From Mycobacterium sp. SMC-2 (GTDB lineage: Bacteria; Actinomycetota; Actinomycetes; Mycobacteriales; Mycobacteriaceae): a DNA stretch of 64,000 nt. The notes beneath the pieces were generated by a model, which did no database searches, had not been told where the DNA came from, and saw only the letters and a program-made list of their open reading frames with translations. Of the stretch, positions 1-8,392 are shown piece by piece. Location of the stretch: assembly GCF_025263485.1 (NCBI RefSeq), contig NZ_CP079863.1, forward strand, positions 992,001 through 1,056,000, in the 5' to 3' direction. A program made the translations under genes and the position numbers. The first letter of the stretch is position 1; each line of letters opens with the position of its first letter.

Positions 1-670
1 GCTCGAAACCGGCAATCCGGTGGCAATGCCCTGGCGTGACTCGGTGCGGGCCATCGTGCAGGCATGGTATCCGGGGCAGGCCGGTGGCCGCGCCATCGCG
101 GAAATCCTTGCGGGCCGGGTGAATCCGTCGGGCCGATTGCCGATCACCTTCCCGGTCGACCTGGGTCAGACGCCGCGCCCGGAACTGCCCGGCCTGGGCG
201 CGCCGTGGGGGTCGTCGACCACGATCGACTACGTCGAGGGATCCGATGTCGGCTACCGCTGGTTCGCCACCACCGGCGAGGACCCGATGTTTGCCTTCGG
301 ACACGGCTTGTCCTACAGCGCCTTTGAATACCGCGACCTGGTGGCGACGGGCGCGGACACGGTGACCGCCAGCTTCAGCGTCGTCAACGTCGGCACCCGC
401 GCCGGGGCCGACGTGCCGCAGCTGTACCTGACCGGCGGCCCGCACGGGCGATGCCTGCGGTTGCTCGGATTCGAGCGGGTGGAGCTCGACCCGGGTGCCA
501 CCCGCCGCGTGACCATCGAGGCCGACCCGCGTCTGCTCGCCCGTTACGACGGCGGCGTGGGAAGCTGGCGCATCGGCGCGGGCGATTATCTGGTGGCGGT
601 CAGCACGTCGGCGGTCACGCCGCAGCTGGCCGCGGCGGTCGAGCTCGCCGGCCGTACGTTCGGGTGCTGA
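1..670 (+). CDS. bglS: GH3 beta-glucosidase, C-terminal fragment (5' end outside window)
   Basis: The reading frame is open from base 2 and ends with TGA at 668-670, giving the last 222 residues of a protein that enters from the left. Family knowledge: GH3 enzymes release terminal beta-glucose and have a (beta/alpha)8 barrel, an alpha/beta sandwich and often a C-terminal fibronectin-III-like domain. Visible here are the end of the sandwich domain (ETGNPVAMPW, then WYPGQAGGRAIAEILAGRVNPSG), the linker GHGLSYSAFEY and the FnIII-like domain (FSVVNVGTRAGADVPQLYL, then GFERVELDPGATRRV). The catalytic nucleophile lies outside the window. By position it matches Rv0186. It converges on mymT. Confidence 0.9.
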   Translation, partial: LETGNPVAMPWRDSVRAIVQAWYPGQAGGRAIAEILAGRVNPSGRLPITFPVDLGQTPRPELPGLGAPWGSSTTIDYVEGSDVGYRWFATTGEDPMFAFGHGLSYSAFEYRDLVATGADTVTASFSVVNVGTRAGADVPQLYLTGGPHGRCLRLLGFERVELDPGATRRVTIEADPRLLARYDGGVGSWRIGAGDYLVAVSTSAVTPQLAAAVELAGRTFGC

Positions 671-683
671 TCCCGGCCGCATC

Positions 684-719
684 GAGCGTGCGCTCAGGGC
701 TTTGAGCGTGCGCTCAGGG
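684..719. repeat. Tandem pair of 16-bp palindromic units
   Basis: GAGCGTGCGCTCAGGG occurs at 684-699 and again at 704-719, separated by four bases. Each unit contains the inverted repeat GAGCG-TG-CGCTC, and the second extends to TGAGCG-TG-CGCTCA. The pair lies between the convergent ends of bglS and mymT. It could fold into two small hairpins or bind a dimeric protein. It has no T-tract, so a classical terminator is not supported. Confidence 0.7.
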
Positions 720-781
720 TTGTGTTCCCCGGCGTGTCGCCGCCCCGCACGCACACTCGATGCGCGCCTCGAATGCGCGGA

Positions 782-928
782 CTACTTGACCGGCGTCAGC
801 TCGTCGCCGCAGGTGCAACGGTACGGCTCGCCCGCACCGGAGCAGTGGCAGGGCACCTCGATGCGAACGCGGCACCCGCAGCCCTCGTGGCCACAGGTCA
901 GTTCCGTCCCGGCCTCGTAACTTGCCAT
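782..928 (-). CDS. mymT: MymT-type copper metallothionein (48 aa)
   Basis: A short minus-strand gene encodes a 48-residue protein with seven cysteines (12, 17, 19, 27, 29, 38, 40) and two histidines (14, 28). Key stretches are [18 protein letters not shown] and [13 protein letters not shown]. This is the pattern of mycobacterial MymT, which binds several Cu(I) ions in the cytosol and protects against copper. I chose ATG at 928 because MASYEAGT aligns with MTNYEAGT of MymT; an in-frame GTG at 937 would add three residues. A RicR-type operator lies about 63 bp upstream at 991-1005, so copper-dependent derepression is likely. It is convergent with bglS. Confidence 0.9.
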   Translation of the reverse strand: MASYEAGTELTCGHEGCGCRVRIEVPCHCSGAGEPYRCTCGDELTPVK

Positions 929-990
929 TTCACTCACCCATTTCTCTGTTGTGGACTCTTACGGCTGTGATCGACCACTCCGCCACTATA

Positions 991-1005
991 TACCCCCCAT
1001 GGGTA
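991..1005. promoter_or_regulatory. RicR-type copper operator between mymT and the O-methyltransferase
   Basis: The palindrome TACCC-CCCAT-GGGTA matches the TACCC-N5-GGGTA boxes of the RicR regulon. It sits about 63 bp upstream of mymT (minus) and 61 bp upstream of the O-methyltransferase start (plus), so it could control both. A second box of the same form precedes ricR at 6536-6550. Confidence 0.82.
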
Positions 1006-1065
1006 TCTGGTAAATGGCCGTGACCGGTCCGATACCGAGCGGCCCCGCGGGGCTAGCTTGGTGGC

Positions 1066-1521
1066 ATGAGCCAGCAACCGACGCCGCAAGAGGTCGACGA
1101 GTTTCTGAACGACAGGTTGGTGGGCGACGATTCGGCCCTGAGCGCGGCGGTACAGGCCAGCGACGCGGCCGGGTTGCCGCGGATCGCGGTGTCGCCTCAG
1201 CAGGGCAAGTTTCTGAGCCTGCTGGCCGGCGTCATCCGGGCGCACCGCATCCTCGAGATCGGCACGCTGGGCGGCTATAGCACCATCTGGCTGGCCCGCG
1301 GTGCCGGGCCGCAGGGCCGGGTGGTGACGCTGGAATACGAGCCCAAGCATGCCGACGTGGCGCGGGCCAACCTGGAGCGCGCGGGTGTCGCGGATCGGGT
1401 GGAGGTGATCGTCGGCGCGGCGCTGGACACGTTGCCCACATTGAACGGTGGCCCCTTCGACCTGGTGTTCATCGACGCCGACAAGGAGATTCTCAATGAC
1501 GTTGTCAAGCCGCCGCAGTAG
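1066..1521 (+). pseudogene. SAM-dependent O-methyltransferase (Rv0187 type), 5' part, interrupted by an IS110 element
   Basis: ATG at 1066 opens a catechol-O-methyltransferase-like protein. The SAM-binding motif LEIGTLGGYSTIWLA, then VVTLEYEPKHADVARANL, and the metal-site region DLVFIDADKE are all visible. After residue about 141-146 the frame runs into insertion-sequence DNA and stops at TAG 1519-1521, so the native C-terminal third is replaced by roughly ten foreign residues. The missing part lies in frame beyond the element, at 2948-3175. Uninterrupted, the protein would be about 220 residues, normal for the family. The substrate is unknown. The truncated product lacks the later strands of the fold and is probably inactive. 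Confidence 0.88.
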
Positions 1522-2704
1522 TGGTTGCGGGTTGGTAGACGGCGTGGTCGCGCAGCATGGCCCACAGGACGTTGAGTCGGCGACGGGCCAGGGCCAAGAC
1601 GGCTTGGGTGTGGCGTTTCCCTTCGGCGCGTTTGCGGTCGTAGTAGGTGCGCGAGGCGGGATCGGTGCGGATGCTGACCAGAGCGGACAGGTAGCAGGCG
1701 CGCAGCAGGCGCCGGTCGTAGCGGCGGGGGCGTTTGAGGTTGCCGCTGATGCGGCCCGAATCTCGCGGTACTGGGGCCAGACCCGAGACGCCGGCGAGGC
1801 GGTCGACGGAGGGGAAGGCGCTCATGTCGCCGCCGGTGGCGGCGAGGAACTCGGCGCCGAGGATGACGCCGAAGCCGGGCATGCTCAGGATGATTTCGGC
1901 GTGGCGGTGGCGGCGAAATCGGTCCTCGATCATCGCGTCGGTGTCGCCGATTTCGGTGTCGAGGGCCATCACCTCCTTAGCCAAGCGGGCGACCACGCCC
2001 GCGGCAAGCTGTTGTCCGGGCACGATGGTGTGTTGGGCGTTGGCTGCCTCGATGGCGGCGGTTGCGACCGCATCGGCGTTGCGGGCCTTGCGTTTATGCA
2101 AAAAGGCTGCCACCCGGGCGGCACCGGCCCGGCGCAGCCCGTCGGGGGTTTGATAGCCGGTGAGCAGGATCAGCGCGGCCTTGCTTTTGCTGTAGTCAAA
2201 GCCACGTTCCAGGGCCGGGAAGTATTCCAGCAGCTGGGCGCGCAGCCGATTGATCGCGCGGGTGCGATCGGCCACCAGATCGGCGCGCCGACTGGTCAGG
2301 ATGCGCAGTTCGACGGCGATGTCGTCGCCGGGGCGCAACGGTTGCAGGTCGCGGCGCATCCGGGCCTGATCGGCAATCACCGCAGCGTCTTTGGCGTCGG
2401 TCTTGCCGTCGCCGCGGTAGCCACCCGAGGCGTGGTGAACAGTGCGGCCGGGAATGTAGAGCAGCCGCTGCTGGGCAGCGATCAGCAGCGTGATCAGCAA
2501 TGCAGCGCCGCCGGCGTTGAGGTCAATCGCCCAAGTGACTTCTCCGCCATCAGCCAGCGCCGCGACCATGTCGATCAACTCCAGCAGCGCGGCCTCGTCA
2601 TTAGCGACGCGCCGCGACAGCAACGACTTGCCCTCAGCGTCGATGACCACGCCGTAATGGTCCGCTTTCCCGGCGTCCACACCAGCCCACACAGGTTGTG
2701 CCAC
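1505..2704 (-). CDS. IS110-family transposase (DEDD plus serine recombinase domain)
   Basis: The protein has 399 residues if GTG at 2704 is used. That start has GGAGG at 2710-2714 five bases upstream; an in-frame TTG at 2737 is possible but has a poorer site. The N-terminal RuvC-like DEDD part shows WAGVDAGKADHYGVV, WAIDLNAGG and GKTDAKDAAVIAD. The C-terminal Transposase_20 part shows SMPGFGVILGAEFLAATGG and GLAPVPRDSGR with the candidate catalytic serine. Family knowledge: IS110 recombinases act with an RNA from the element's own non-coding end that specifies donor and target. It looks intact. Its length matches IS900-like transposases of mycobacteria, but I do not assign a named element. 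Confidence 0.9.
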   Translation of the reverse strand: MAQPVWAGVDAGKADHYGVVIDAEGKSLLSRRVANDEAALLELIDMVAALADGGEVTWAIDLNAGGAALLITLLIAAQQRLLYIPGRTVHHASGGYRGDGKTDAKDAAVIADQARMRRDLQPLRPGDDIAVELRILTSRRADLVADRTRAINRLRAQLLEYFPALERGFDYSKSKAALILLTGYQTPDGLRRAGAARVAAFLHKRKARNADAVATAAIEAANAQHTIVPGQQLAAGVVARLAKEVMALDTEIGDTDAMIEDRFRRHRHAEIILSMPGFGVILGAEFLAATGGDMSAFPSVDRLAGVSGLAPVPRDSGRISGNLKRPRRYDRRLLRACYLSALVSIRTDPASRTYYDRKRAEGKRHTQAVLALARRRLNVLWAMLRDHAVYQPATTTAAA

Positions 2705-2947
2705 AACCACCTCCGTTCCCGTCTCGGTTTCTATCAACCCAGCAGACGACCACGCCGGCGTGTCCTTACACAGCGATCACATCGCATCTCTCAATTAGCG
2801 GTCGAGTCGTCGCGGGACCCCGGGCGGCCAATCTCCTTCGGCCATCGAAGACAGCAAAACCATGAAAGCCATACCCGACGTCCCTGGGCAGTTGAAAGCC
2901 TACGGCCGAGCGCAACAACCACCCTCCAAGAAAGGTAAGGAAACCAT
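2705..2947 (-). ncRNA. Candidate bridge (seek) RNA region in the IS110 non-coding end
   Basis: About 240 bases upstream of the transposase carry no credible gene, the position where IS110-group elements encode their bridge RNA. Read in the transposase direction it contains AAGGAGATT (plus-strand positions 2830-2838, complementary), a nine-base match to the target flank at 1483-1491. It also has ATTGAGA, matching the other end of the element, and GTAAGGA, complementary to the element's first bases. The order of the target-like matches is not what I would expect for a textbook guide loop, so RNA identity and boundaries are inference. Confidence 0.45.
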
Positions 2948-3175
2948 GTCGCGTACCTGCAGTGGGCGGTCAAGCTGGCCCGCCCCGGCGCACTCATCGT
3001 GGTGGACAACGTCGTTCGAGAGGGACAGATCCTCGAGCCGCAGCACGATGCCCAGGCGCAGGCGGTGCGCCAGACGCTGGAACTGATGGGCGAGCACCCG
3101 CGACTGGACACGGCCGTGATCCAAACGGTCGGGTCCAAGCGCTGGGACGGCTTCGCGCTCGCGTTGGTGCGCTAG
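2948..3175 (+). pseudogene. O-methyltransferase (Rv0187 type), 3' part
   Basis: Beyond the insertion sequence the methyltransferase frame resumes as VAYLQWAVKLARPGALIVVD and continues to SKRWDGFALALVR with TAG at 3173-3175. This is the last 75 or so residues, including the Asp-Asn pair of VVDNVVREG that completes the metal and substrate site in the family. No start codon or ribosome site of its own is evident, so it is probably untranslated. Its stop overlaps the stop of the convergent nitronate monooxygenase gene by three bases. Confidence 0.85.
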
Positions 3176-4155
3176 CGCGGGCTGAGGTCGGCGACGGCCT
3201 GCGCCGCCGAGGTGACTTCGCTGATCCGCAGGGCGGTTTCACCGGCATAGAGCGCCGCGTGGTCCACCGACGAATCGGGCATCGTGGCGAGCGGCGCGAG
3301 CGGGGTGAGCAACGGGCGGGCCGGCGACTGTAGCCGCATCAATGCCCCGGCGTCGAAGTACCCCAGTGCGGCCAGTGGACGGCTCACCGAGTTGATGGCC
3401 GCCGGCAAAGCCTTCGCCCAGCCGTCGGCACGGCACCAGCGCCGCGTTGCGGCGTTGGCCACGACCCGATGACGCAGGGGCCAGCTCAGGCCGAACAGGT
3501 TGGTCTCGATCGTCTTGTCCGCGTTGGCCACTCGTCGCTGGTACTCCCGGTTCGCGTTGGCTTCGTGCGTCATCAGGAAGCGCGTCCCGGCTACGACGCC
3601 GCTCGCACCCGCCGCCAGGGCCGCCCGGGTGTCGGCGGCCTCGGCGATACCGCCGGCCAGAAACACCGGCCGGCGTCCCGCCGCCGCCAGCGCCTGCGGC
3701 AGGAACCGCAGCGCCGGCATGGTCCCGACGAGGTGGCCGCCGGCCTCACGTCCCTGAGCGATCAAACCGTCAGCGCCCCAACCGATAGCGGCACTCGCCT
3801 GCACCGAGGTGCCGACCATCACGAAGACGAAGATGCCGGCGTCGCGAAGGTGCCGCACGAGTCCCCGCTTCTCGCCGAAAGCCAGCACGACGGCGTCGAC
3901 CCCGGCGTCGACGCAGACCGCGACGTGCGCGTGATGGACGAAGGGCATCAACAGGTTCACCGCGACGGCGCGACCCGGCGCCCGCTCGCGCACCTGATCG
4001 ATGGCCGCGCGCAGCTGGCGCGGCGTGGCCAGGCCCAGGGTGCCCAGGCCCCCGGCTTCGGCGACCGCGGCCGCGAGCGCCGCGCCCGCCAGGCCACCCC
4101 CCATGCCGGCCTGCACCACCGGAACGTCCAGGCGCAGCCGGTCCGCGATGTCCAT
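3172..4155 (-). CDS. Nitronate monooxygenase family FMN enzyme
   Basis: This 327-residue TIM-barrel flavoprotein belongs to the nitronate monooxygenase (2-nitropropane dioxygenase) family, whose members oxidise alkyl nitronates with FMN and oxygen. Visible are the N-terminal VVQAGMGGGLAG, the central QGREAGGHLVG with the conserved histidine, and the FMN-phosphate region FLAGGIAEAADTRAALAAGA followed by GTRFLMTHEA. Length is typical. The natural substrate cannot be read from sequence; related proteins include enoyl reductases. It stands alone, converging on the disrupted methyltransferase. Confidence 0.85.
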   Translation of the reverse strand: MDIADRLRLDVPVVQAGMGGGLAGAALAAAVAEAGGLGTLGLATPRQLRAAIDQVRERAPGRAVAVNLLMPFVHHAHVAVCVDAGVDAVVLAFGEKRGLVRHLRDAGIFVFVMVGTSVQASAAIGWGADGLIAQGREAGGHLVGTMPALRFLPQALAAAGRRPVFLAGGIAEAADTRAALAAGASGVVAGTRFLMTHEANANREYQRRVANADKTIETNLFGLSWPLRHRVVANAATRRWCRADGWAKALPAAINSVSRPLAALGYFDAGALMRLQSPARPLLTPLAPLATMPDSSVDHAALYAGETALRISEVTSAAQAVADLSPR

Positions 4156-4302
4156 GTCTTATGACGCTACGCGGCCGGTCAATCGGGCCCGCCGGCGCCA
4201 GCGATGGCGTTGCTGGTGAGTGGCGGGCGAGCGTAATCTTGACGACAGATGGATGGGTGCAGACGGCTCAAAAGGCTTGCTGCATAACAGAAAGGTCACA
4301 AA

Positions 4303-4740
4303 ATGAGTACAGTCCATTCATCAATCGAACACCACCCGGATTTGTTGGCTCTGCGCGCGAGCTATGAGCGCGTCGCCGAGTCGATGAGTGCGCACGTCAC
4401 CTTCGGTATGGCGATGCTGACGGGCCTGTATGTGGCCGCGTCACCGTGGATGGTGGGATTCGGTGCGACGGGATCACTGGCCACGTCCGACCTGATCGTC
4501 GGGATCGCGGCGGCGTTCCTGGCGTACGGGTTCGCGACGGCGCTCGACCGCACGCACGGCTTGACCTGGACGATGCCGGTGCTCGGATTGTGGGTCATCG
4601 TTTCGCTGTGGATCCTGCCGGGCTTCGCGCCGACCGCCGGCATGATGTGGTCGAACATCGTCGCAGGCGCGCTGATGACGTTGCTCGGCCTCAACGCCAC
4701 CTACTTCGGCAGGCGCACGCGGGCGGCCGCCCACGCCTAG
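4303..4740 (+). CDS. SPW-repeat membrane protein (Rv0188 type)
   Basis: A 145-residue protein with four predicted membrane helices and two SPW-type repeats: AASPWMVGF near residue 45 and MMWSNIVAGALMTLLGLN near residue 112. The N-terminal 28 residues are polar and probably cytosolic. Family function is unknown. The start is supported by GAAAGG about seven bases upstream. A TTGACG hexamer near 4237 may be part of its promoter, but I see no clear regulator site. It is followed by the convergent ilvD gene. Confidence 0.8.
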   Translation: MSTVHSSIEHHPDLLALRASYERVAESMSAHVTFGMAMLTGLYVAASPWMVGFGATGSLATSDLIVGIAAAFLAYGFATALDRTHGLTWTMPVLGLWVIVSLWILPGFAPTAGMMWSNIVAGALMTLLGLNATYFGRRTRAAAHA

Positions 4741-4774
4741 TTTCCAAATCCGTTGAGCGAGGCGGCGATCGGGG

Positions 4775-6490
4775 CTAGCCGCAGACCGCGCCGTTCGCCG
4801 CCGAGCTGACCAGCTTGACGTACTTGGCCAGTACGCCGGTGGTATAGCGCGGCCGCGGAGGGGTGAAACCCTCTCGCCGAGAGTCGAATTCGGCCGGATC
4901 GACCAGCACGTCGAGCACCCGGTTTGCCACATCCAGGCGGATCGGGTCACCGTCGCGCAGGAAGGCGATCGGCCCGGCGTCGACCGCCTCGGGCGCGATG
5001 TGGCCCACGCACAGGCCGGTCGTGCCGCCGGAGAAGCGGCCGTCGGTCAGCAGTAGCACGTCCTTGCCCAGGCCGGCGCCCTTGATCGCACCGGTGATGG
5101 CGAGCATCTCGCGCATCCCGGGTCCACCCTTGGGGCCCTCGTAACGGATCACCACGGCGTCGCCCCTGGTGATCGTCCCGTCCTCCAGGGCGTCCAGCGC
5201 GGCGCGCTCGCCGTCGAAAACCCTTGCCGTGCCTTCGAAGACGTCGGAGTCGAAACCGGCCGACTTGACCACTGCGCCCTCGGGCGCCAGCGAGCCGCGC
5301 AGGATGGTGATGCCGCCGGTCGGGTGGATCGGGTTGTCCAGCGCCCGCAGCACCTTGCCGTCCGGGTCGGGCGGGTCGATGGCGGCCAGGTTCTCGGCAA
5401 CCGTCCGGCCCGTCACCGTCAGGCAGTCGCCGTGCAGCAGGCCCGCATCCAGCAGCGCCTTCATCGCCACCGGCACGCCGCCGATCTGGTCGACGTGGGA
5501 CATGACGTGGCGGCCGAACGGTTTGACGTCGGCCAGGTGCGGAACCTTCGACCCGATCCGGCTGAAGTCGTCGAGCGAGAGGCCGACGTTCGCCTCGTGC
5601 GCGATCGCCAGCAGGTGCAGCACGGCGTTGGTCGAGCCGCCGAACGCCATCACCACCGCGATCGCGTTCTCGAACGCCTCCTTGGTGAGAATGTCGCGAG
5701 CGGTGATGCCGCGCCGCAGCAACTCGACGATGGCCTGGCCGCTGCGCCGGGCGAACCCGTCGCGGCGGTAATCGGTCGCGGGCGGGGCCGCGCTGCCGGG
5801 CAACGACATGCCCAGGGCCTCCGCGGCGCTGGCCATCGTGTTGGCGGTGTACATGCCGCCGCACGCACCCTCGCTGGGGCAGATCGCGCGTTCGATGGCG
5901 TCGACGTCGTCCCGGGACATCAGCCCGCGCGCGCACGCGCCCACCGCCTCGAACGCGTCGATGATGGTGACCTCGCGTTCGGTGCCGTCGGACAGCTTGG
6001 CCCGCCCGGGCAGGATGGAGCCCGCGTACAGGAAGACCGCCGCCAAGTCCAGGCGCGCGGCCGCCATCAGCATCCCGGGCAGGGACTTGTCGCAGCCGGC
6101 CAACAGCACCGAGCCGTCGAGGCGCTCGGCCTGCATCACCGTCTCGACGCTGTCCGCGATCACCTCGCGTGACACCAGGGAGAAATGCATCCCCTCGTGA
6201 CCCATCGAAATGCCGTCGGAAACCGAGATCGTCCCGAACTCCAGCGGGTAGCCGCCGGCCGCGAAGACCCCCTCCTTGACCGCCTTGGCGAGCCGGTCCA
6301 GCGAGAGGTTGCACGGCGTGATCTCGTTCCACGACGACGCGACGCCGATCTGCGGCTTGGCGAAGTCCTCGTCCCCCATGCCGACGGCGCGCAACATGCC
6401 GCGGGCCGCGGCCTTCTCCAGGCCGTCGGTTACGTCACGACTGCGGGGTTTGATGTCGCTGACTCCGGTCGCATCGCGTGTTGTGGCCAT
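4775..6490 (-). CDS. ilvD: Dihydroxy-acid dehydratase IlvD
   Basis: IlvD dehydrates 2,3-dihydroxy-isovalerate and -methylvalerate to the 2-oxo acids, the third common step of branched-chain amino acid synthesis, using an iron-sulfur cluster. The 571-residue sequence shows [26 protein letters not shown] and [17 protein letters not shown] with the cluster cysteines, plus [19 protein letters not shown] near the C-terminus. Length is normal. I chose ATG at 6490 ([19 protein letters not shown]); an in-frame TTG at 6523 would add eleven residues but looks weaker. It diverges from ricR; the RicR box in between may also influence this promoter. Confidence 0.95.
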   Translation of the reverse strand: MATTRDATGVSDIKPRSRDVTDGLEKAAARGMLRAVGMGDEDFAKPQIGVASSWNEITPCNLSLDRLAKAVKEGVFAAGGYPLEFGTISVSDGISMGHEGMHFSLVSREVIADSVETVMQAERLDGSVLLAGCDKSLPGMLMAAARLDLAAVFLYAGSILPGRAKLSDGTEREVTIIDAFEAVGACARGLMSRDDVDAIERAICPSEGACGGMYTANTMASAAEALGMSLPGSAAPPATDYRRDGFARRSGQAIVELLRRGITARDILTKEAFENAIAVVMAFGGSTNAVLHLLAIAHEANVGLSLDDFSRIGSKVPHLADVKPFGRHVMSHVDQIGGVPVAMKALLDAGLLHGDCLTVTGRTVAENLAAIDPPDPDGKVLRALDNPIHPTGGITILRGSLAPEGAVVKSAGFDSDVFEGTARVFDGERAALDALEDGTITRGDAVVIRYEGPKGGPGMREMLAITGAIKGAGLGKDVLLLTDGRFSGGTTGLCVGHIAPEAVDAGPIAFLRDGDPIRLDVANRVLDVLVDPAEFDSRREGFTPPRPRYTTGVLAKYVKLVSSAANGAVCG

Positions 6491-6535
6491 CCTGCAAGTA
6501 TGCGTGAACTGGCCGGATGGCAAATATCCGGGTCA

Positions 6536-6550
6536 TACCCGGGCGGGGTA
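6536..6550. promoter_or_regulatory. RicR-type copper operator upstream of ricR
   Basis: TACCC-GGGCG-GGGTA is the same 5-N5-5 palindrome as at 991-1005. It lies 67 bp before the ricR start and 46 bp before the ilvD start, which fits autorepression of ricR relieved by copper. Confidence 0.85.
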
Positions 6551-6616
6551 TAAAGTGGTTTGGTGACGCCGGCCCGGGCACGCACGGCGGCCGGAATGGG
6601 CAGGGATGAAGGACTG

Positions 6617-6907
6617 ATGACGAACGCGCACGGATATTCGCCGGAGAAGGACAACTACGCCAAGCGGCTGCGGCGCATCGAGGGCCAGGTGCGTGGCATC
6701 GCGCGGATGATCGAGGAAGACAAGTACTGCATCGACGTCCTCACCCAGATAAGTGCCGTCAACAGTGCCCTGCGTTCGGTCGCGCTGAATCTGCTCGATG
6801 AACACCTCAACCACTGCGTCACCCGCGCCGTCGCCGAGGGCGGCGACGACGCTGACCAGAAGCTCGCCGAGGCCTCCGCCGCCATCGCGCGCCTGGTTCG
6901 TTCCTGA
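6617..6907 (+). CDS. ricR: RicR, CsoR-family copper-sensing repressor
   Basis: A 96-residue four-helix repressor of the CsoR family. Cu(I) binding to a Cys-His-Cys site releases the protein from DNA. The site is visible as Cys38 (DKYCIDVL), His63 and Cys67 (LLDEHLNHC). The signature KRLRRIEGQVRGIARMIEED is intact. ATG 6617 is chosen because AAGGA precedes it by three bases and the product aligns with RicR from its first residue; the frame is open back to 6560 without support. The box at 6536-6550 and the one near mymT make it the likely regulator of both genes. Confidence 0.93.
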   Translation: MTNAHGYSPEKDNYAKRLRRIEGQVRGIARMIEEDKYCIDVLTQISAVNSALRSVALNLLDEHLNHCVTRAVAEGGDDADQKLAEASAAIARLVRS

Positions 6908-7041
6908 TTGGTGACCTAGTTGAAACCTGCGTTCCGGCCCTGATAAGGGGGGAGCGATAGTTGCGGTCCGTACGGTAAGGCAGTGTGATCGCATTAGGCG
7001 CGACAACCCAGGAACTGGGTAGCCCGGCCGATACCGACGCC

Positions 7042-8274
7042 ATGACTGCCGAAACCAATGCTGCCGCCCGAACGTGGACCCCACGGGTCGCAGCGCAGCT
7101 TGCTGTTCTGGCAGCGGCGGCCTTCACCTATGTGACCGCCGAGATCCTGCCCGTCGGCGCGCTGCCGGCCATCGCCCGCAACCTGCACGTCAGCCTGGTC
7201 GTGGTGGGCACGCTGCTGTCGTGGTACGCCCTGGTCGCGGCCCTGACCACGATTCCGCTGGTGCGCTGGACGGCGCATCTGCCACGGCGCCGGGTGCTGG
7301 TGGCAAGCCTGACCTGCCTGACCGTCTCGCAGTTGATCTCGGCGCTGGCGCCCACCTTTGCGGTGCTGGCCGCCGGTCGGGTGCTGTGCGCGGTCACCCA
7401 CGGGCTGCTGTGGTCGGTGATCGCCCCGATCGCGACCCGGCTGGTGCCGCCGACCCACGCCGGCCGCGCGACGATGTCGATCTACGTCGGAACCAGCCTG
7501 GCGCTGGTGGTCGGGAGCCCGCTCACCGCGGCCATGAGCCTGATGTGGGGCTGGCGCCTGGCGGTGGTCTGCGTGACCGTGGCGGCCGCCATCGTCACGG
7601 TGGCCGCCCGGGTGATGCTGCCGGAGATGGTGCTCACCGAGGACCAGCTCAAATGCGTGGGCCCGCGGGCCCGCCACCACCGCAACCGCCGGCTGATCAT
7701 CGTCAGCATCATCACCATGGTCGGCGTGACCGGGCATTTCGTGTCGTACACCTACATCGTGGAGATCATCCGCGAAGTCGTGGGCGTGCGCGGGCCGAAC
7801 CTGGCGTGGGTGCTGGCCGCCTACGGTGCGGCGGGGGTGATAGCCGTCGGCCTGGTGGCGCGGCCGCTCGACCGCCGGCCCAAGGGCGCCATCATCGTCT
7901 GCATGGCCGGTTTGACGGCCGCGTTCGTGGTGCTGACCGCGCTGGCCCTGGGCGGCCCGCCCGCCGCGGCGGCCGCCCTGATCGGGACGGCCGCGATCGT
8001 GCTCTGGGGGGCGATGGCCACCGCCGTGTCGCCGATGATGCAGTCCGCGGCGATGCGCAGCGGGGCCGACGACCCCGACGGGGCGTCGGGGCTCTACGTG
8101 ACGGCGTTCCAGGTGGGCATCATGGCGGGCGCGCTGGCGGGCGGCCTGCTGTACGAGCGCAGCGTCGTCCTCATGCTGACCGCGTCGGCCGGTCTGATGG
8201 CTGCTGCGCTGGTGGGCGCGGCGGCCAACCGCCAGGCGCTCGACGTTGCGCCGACAAGCTCACGCGATTCATAG
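7042..8274 (+). CDS. MFS efflux transporter (Rv0191 type)
   Basis: A 12-helix major facilitator of about 410 residues, of the drug:H+ antiporter type similar to chloramphenicol or sugar efflux proteins. Helix 1 carries AAAFTYVTAEILPVGALPAI. A motif A-like loop, RWTAHLPRRRVLV, follows helix 2. The motif C-like segment is SLALVVGSPLTAAM. The substrate is unknown. ATG 7042 matches the start of the M. tuberculosis homologue as I recall it; an in-frame GTG at 6985 has AAGG upstream and would add 19 residues. It is preceded by ricR, but a 134-bp gap suggests a separate promoter. Confidence 0.88.
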   Translation: MTAETNAAARTWTPRVAAQLAVLAAAAFTYVTAEILPVGALPAIARNLHVSLVVVGTLLSWYALVAALTTIPLVRWTAHLPRRRVLVASLTCLTVSQLISALAPTFAVLAAGRVLCAVTHGLLWSVIAPIATRLVPPTHAGRATMSIYVGTSLALVVGSPLTAAMSLMWGWRLAVVCVTVAAAIVTVAARVMLPEMVLTEDQLKCVGPRARHHRNRRLIIVSIITMVGVTGHFVSYTYIVEIIREVVGVRGPNLAWVLAAYGAAGVIAVGLVARPLDRRPKGAIIVCMAGLTAAFVVLTALALGGPPAAAAALIGTAAIVLWGAMATAVSPMMQSAAMRSGADDPDGASGLYVTAFQVGIMAGALAGGLLYERSVVLMLTASAGLMAAALVGAAANRQALDVAPTSSRDS

Positions 8275-8392
8275 CCGGCCAGCTCACCGGCGCAAAATGC
8301 CCACGTGACGGGCCGCCGCGCGTCGGTGAAAACGTTAGCTGGCGCAAGCCCTATGCCACACTGTGTCAGGAACACGAACGCGGAGGATGCAT

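Larger units (their letters stand above)
1497..2947 (-). mobile_element. IS110-family insertion sequence (about 1.45 kb), approximate ends
   Basis: One DEDD transposase on the minus strand with a long non-coding left end (2705-2947) and almost no right end is typical of the IS110 group, which lacks terminal inverted repeats. The exact edges cannot be fixed: several short shared bases allow a left edge between about 1489 and 1501 and a right edge between about 2945 and 2949. Several of these joins restore an in-frame methyltransferase through DADKE...VAYLQWAVKL, though not all candidate joins do. No clear target duplication is seen. Both flanks belong to the same gene, so this is a simple insertion. 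Confidence 0.85.

Noticed and set aside
1448..2938. 496-codon open frame antisense to the IS110 transposase
   Set aside because: It is the shadow of a GC-rich gene on the other strand and has no recognisable domain; the transposase frame carries all conserved motifs.
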